Source of the DNA: Gemmatimonadota bacterium
Lineage (GTDB): Bacteria; Gemmatimonadota; Gemmatimonadetes; Longimicrobiales; Gaopeijiaceae
Direction of reading: 5' to 3'
Assembly: GCA_030550695.1 (NCBI GenBank)
Contig: JAUQOX010000045.1
Location: 1 to 15,436, forward strand
Length of the DNA stretch: 15,436 nucleotides
In this document: positions 13,756-15,436 of the stretch, one piece after another
How the letters are laid out: the number at the start of each line of letters is the position of its first letter
Numbering within the stretch: position 1 is the first letter of the stretch
Notes under the pieces: generated by a model
Told to the model about the DNA's origin: nothing
The model's input: only the letters and a program-made list of their open reading frames with translations
Database searches by the model: none
Translations under genes and position numbers: made by a program

Positions 13756-14730
13756 TTACAGATCGCCTCCGTCCGAGCCACCGGTATGGCAGATCTTGCA
13801 CATGCTTCGGTTCCGGTCCGCCAGGGAACTTGAAGGGAGTCGTGTGCCGTGGGGGTTCACCCGCATCCCGACGCTCGCCGAATGGCAGCGTAGGCAATCG
13901 CTCTGCCGGTGGCAAGAGGCGCAGCTCTCCAGATCCTGCCGAGCCGCCTGGGCATGACCGAGGATCCAGAGGGGCTGACTGCTGTGGAAAGGCGCCGCCT
14001 GGTCCTTCCCCCCCTTCAGGCCCACGGCCAGGTGACATTCCCGGCAGAAGGCCTCGGTGCTGTGGCAGGAGGCACAATCGCTTACCCGCCCGAAGGCCTC
14101 GGATTTATGGGAGGCCAGGAAGTTCAGAGGGTGGAAGGCAGGCTCCTTCTGGGAACGATGGCACTGGTTGCAGGTGTTCTCTGCGTGACAAGAGGTGCAA
14201 TCCGGCTGCCGGGCCGCGGCAGCAGCAGCGTGATTCGTCTTGAAGGCCTCGCCATGGAAGGGAGGGAGCTTGCCGTTTTGGGTAAGGCGAAAATCCACCA
14301 CCGGGGCGTGGCAGAGGCTGCAATCCCGAACCTCTTCGTGGCGGCTCTTGGGGGCGTGGCACCCGAGGCAGGTTTCGGGAGCCGGATATCCCATGGAAGC
14401 CCCTCGAGAGGCTGCCTGGCCGCTGTGGCAGGTGCTGCATTCCAGAGGATGGGAGGTGTGGGAAAACTTGAGACTCGAGACACGCGGCTTGGCCGGCGGT
14501 TTCCAGGCGACCCGGGGGGCTGTGGAGCCGTCGTGGCAAGCCTGGCAATTGGCAACGGTGGGGTACGACTGGGCCCAGACCCCGGCGGTTACCCCAGCGT
14601 GGCAGGTGGAGCATTCGGCAAAGGAGTGCTTGTCGTGGGGAAAGACCCGCTGCTGGGCTCCCACGGCCGCCGACAGCAGGAACACCGCGGGGAGCAGGCC
14701 CCAGGTCAAGGAAATCAGATGGCGTTTCAT
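13756..14730 (-). CDS. Periplasmic 12-haem cytochrome c
   Basis: A 324-residue secreted cytochrome with a signal peptide (residues 1-25, ending AAVGA) and 12 CXXCH motifs (first Cys at 40, 62, 98, 121, 137, 178, 187, 219, 229, 270, 279, 311). Two pairs are very close together (178/187 and 270/279), and 219/229 is similar. Haem density is one per 27 residues. There is no membrane helix after the signal. It overlaps the upstream beta-barrel gene by four bases (ATGA), which suggests the two products work together as a porin-cytochrome conduit or that the cytochrome shuttles to it. The arrangement recalls Geobacter gene sets that pair a barrel with dodecahaem cytochromes, but no specific orthology can be claimed. 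It is not close in pattern to ten-haem MtrA. Its haem spacing differs from that of the two downstream b/c fusions. Confidence 0.87.
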   Translation of the reverse strand: MKRHLISLTWGLLPAVFLLSAAVGAQQRVFPHDKHSFAECSTCHAGVTAGVWAQSYPTVANCQACHDGSTAPRVAWKPPAKPRVSSLKFSHTSHPLECSTCHSGQAASRGASMGYPAPETCLGCHAPKSRHEEVRDCSLCHAPVVDFRLTQNGKLPPFHGEAFKTNHAAAAAARQPDCTSCHAENTCNQCHRSQKEPAFHPLNFLASHKSEAFGRVSDCASCHSTEAFCRECHLAVGLKGGKDQAAPFHSSQPLWILGHAQAARQDLESCASCHRQSDCLRCHSASVGMRVNPHGTRLPSSSLADRNRSMCKICHTGGSDGGDL

Positions 14731-15436
14731 CGGTTCCCCCTCCCCCTCAGTCCCGGGTCCTGTCCGAAAGGAATCTCCAGGATCAGGCTTGCCCGGATCT
14801 GGTTCAGGTCCAGTTGCCCCGGCCGGTCCACAGGCCGGTGCTTATAGGCCAGGAAGCTTCCCGACAAGCTTGCGGGGCCCAGGGGGAGCCCAGCGGAGAG
14901 CCCACCGCCCCAGACACGCCCCGCACCCACTTGAAACTCGGAAAAGGTTTCGAACGCCGTGCCGGTAAGGGCCACAAAGGTGCCGGCTCCGAACCAACGC
15001 TGTAGGGAAAGGTCTCCCCCGTGGCGGGTGGCTCCGAATCCTTCGTCGTATCGGTATTCCGCGCTCAGGGCCAGGCCCTCGGAGAAAGCCAGACGGCCTC
15101 CTGCTCCCATTCGCCACCCGTCATCCCGGAGTGCCGGCCCCTCGCTCGGCTTTGCGCCTGTCTCTTCGTAGGCGCGGTAAGCCCCGTAGGCGAAGAGGGA
15201 AGCTCTGGCCGACGGGTGGCTCCAATCCAAGCGCCCTCGAATCTCGTCATACCCTACCGGAGAGAAGGCGCCCCACAGGGTCCAGAGATCGAAATACGGA
15301 CGATACCGCCTGGCCTCGGCCCTAGCCTGTAGTCCGAGGAACACCGGCGAGGTGACGGCGGCCCTGGCCAGGTTCACCTCCTCCCGAGCCAGGTCGTACT
15401 TCCCTTCCACCTCCAAGGAGGCTCCGCGGAACAAAA
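14727..15436 (-). CDS. Outer-membrane beta-barrel protein (3' part only)
   Basis: The last 235 residues of a larger protein whose 5' end lies beyond base 15436. The sequence alternates polar and hydrophobic residues in short strands with Tyr/Trp girdles (for example WGAFSPVGYDEIRGRLDW and ALSAEYRYDEGFG) and ends near a typical last strand, RASLILEIPFG, with a short basic tail. This is the pattern of transmembrane beta-strands of an outer-membrane protein. No cysteine or haem motif occurs in the visible part. It is translationally coupled to the 12-haem cytochrome, so a role as sheath for an electron conduit (MtrB/PioB-like in function) is plausible but unproven. A generic porin is the alternative. 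Confidence 0.65.
   Translation of the reverse strand, partial: LFRGASLEVEGKYDLAREEVNLARAAVTSPVFLGLQARAEARRYRPYFDLWTLWGAFSPVGYDEIRGRLDWSHPSARASLFAYGAYRAYEETGAKPSEGPALRDDGWRMGAGGRLAFSEGLALSAEYRYDEGFGATRHGGDLSLQRWFGAGTFVALTGTAFETFSEFQVGAGRVWGGGLSAGLPLGPASLSGSFLAYKHRPVDRPGQLDLNQIRASLILEIPFGQDPGLRGRGNR

Noticed and set aside
13653..13781. Longer start (13781) for the 11-haem cytochrome
   Set aside because: It would overlap the 12-haem gene, put a Pro-rich segment before the signal peptide, and ignore the GGAGG before ATG 13652.
8839..14730. CRISPR-like or DNA tandem repeats suggested by recurring TGTCANTC-like strings
   Set aside because: The recurrence comes from repeated CXXCH codons in cytochromes; spacing is irregular and tracks haem sites in the proteins.

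Overview
The window is a gene-dense, GC-rich (by eye about 65%) stretch from a Gram-negative bacterium with a strongly redox-centred metabolism. It combines an Rnf-type ion-pumping complex, a Tat-exported molybdoenzyme, c-type cytochromes with 42 CXXCH haem motifs in total, an outer-membrane-type beta-barrel and a clear sigma-54 promoter. This suggests an anaerobic or facultative respirer able to use sulfur compounds and possibly extracellular electron acceptors. High-GC desulfuromonad-like, Deferrisoma-like or acidobacterial lineages would fit, but the sequence alone does not settle the taxonomy. No tRNA, rRNA, CRISPR array or mobile element was seen.

Left part (1-2237, plus strand): the 3' half of rnfA, then a small NqrM-like Cys-rich membrane protein, an ApbE flavin transferase and two related small Cys-rich (zinc-ribbon-like) proteins. 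This reads as the end of an rnf operon with its maturation genes. A 342-base non-coding stretch follows (2238-2579). It holds several hairpins, including a possible terminator, a cluster of GGAAC/GTTCC operator-like half sites, an AT-rich 16-bp palindrome, a sigma-54 promoter (GG-N10-GC) and a possible 12-codon leader ORF.

Middle part (2580-8184, plus strand): a tightly packed operon encoding a PsrA/PhsA-like molybdopterin subunit with a Tat signal, a four-cluster ferredoxin subunit (PsrB-like), an NrfD/PsrC membrane anchor and a split pair of YeeE/YedE sulfur-compound transport proteins. The second YeeE/YedE protein carries a rhodanese-like domain without its catalytic Cys and ends in a flexible tail whose last residue is Cys. 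The likely job is uptake and periplasmic redox conversion of an inorganic sulfur compound such as thiosulfate or polysulfide, linked to the quinone pool.

Right part (8181-15436, minus strand, transcribed toward the middle): the 3' end of a beta-barrel gene, a 12-haem periplasmic cytochrome, two paralogous inner-membrane fusions of multihaem cytochrome c with cytochrome b (11 and 19 c-haems, CbcL-like in architecture) and a TPR lipoprotein. Together these could carry electrons between the quinone pool, the periplasm and the outer membrane. The 19-haem protein looks like an internal duplication of the 11-haem plan. The two operons meet tail to tail with overlapping stop codons at 8181-8184.
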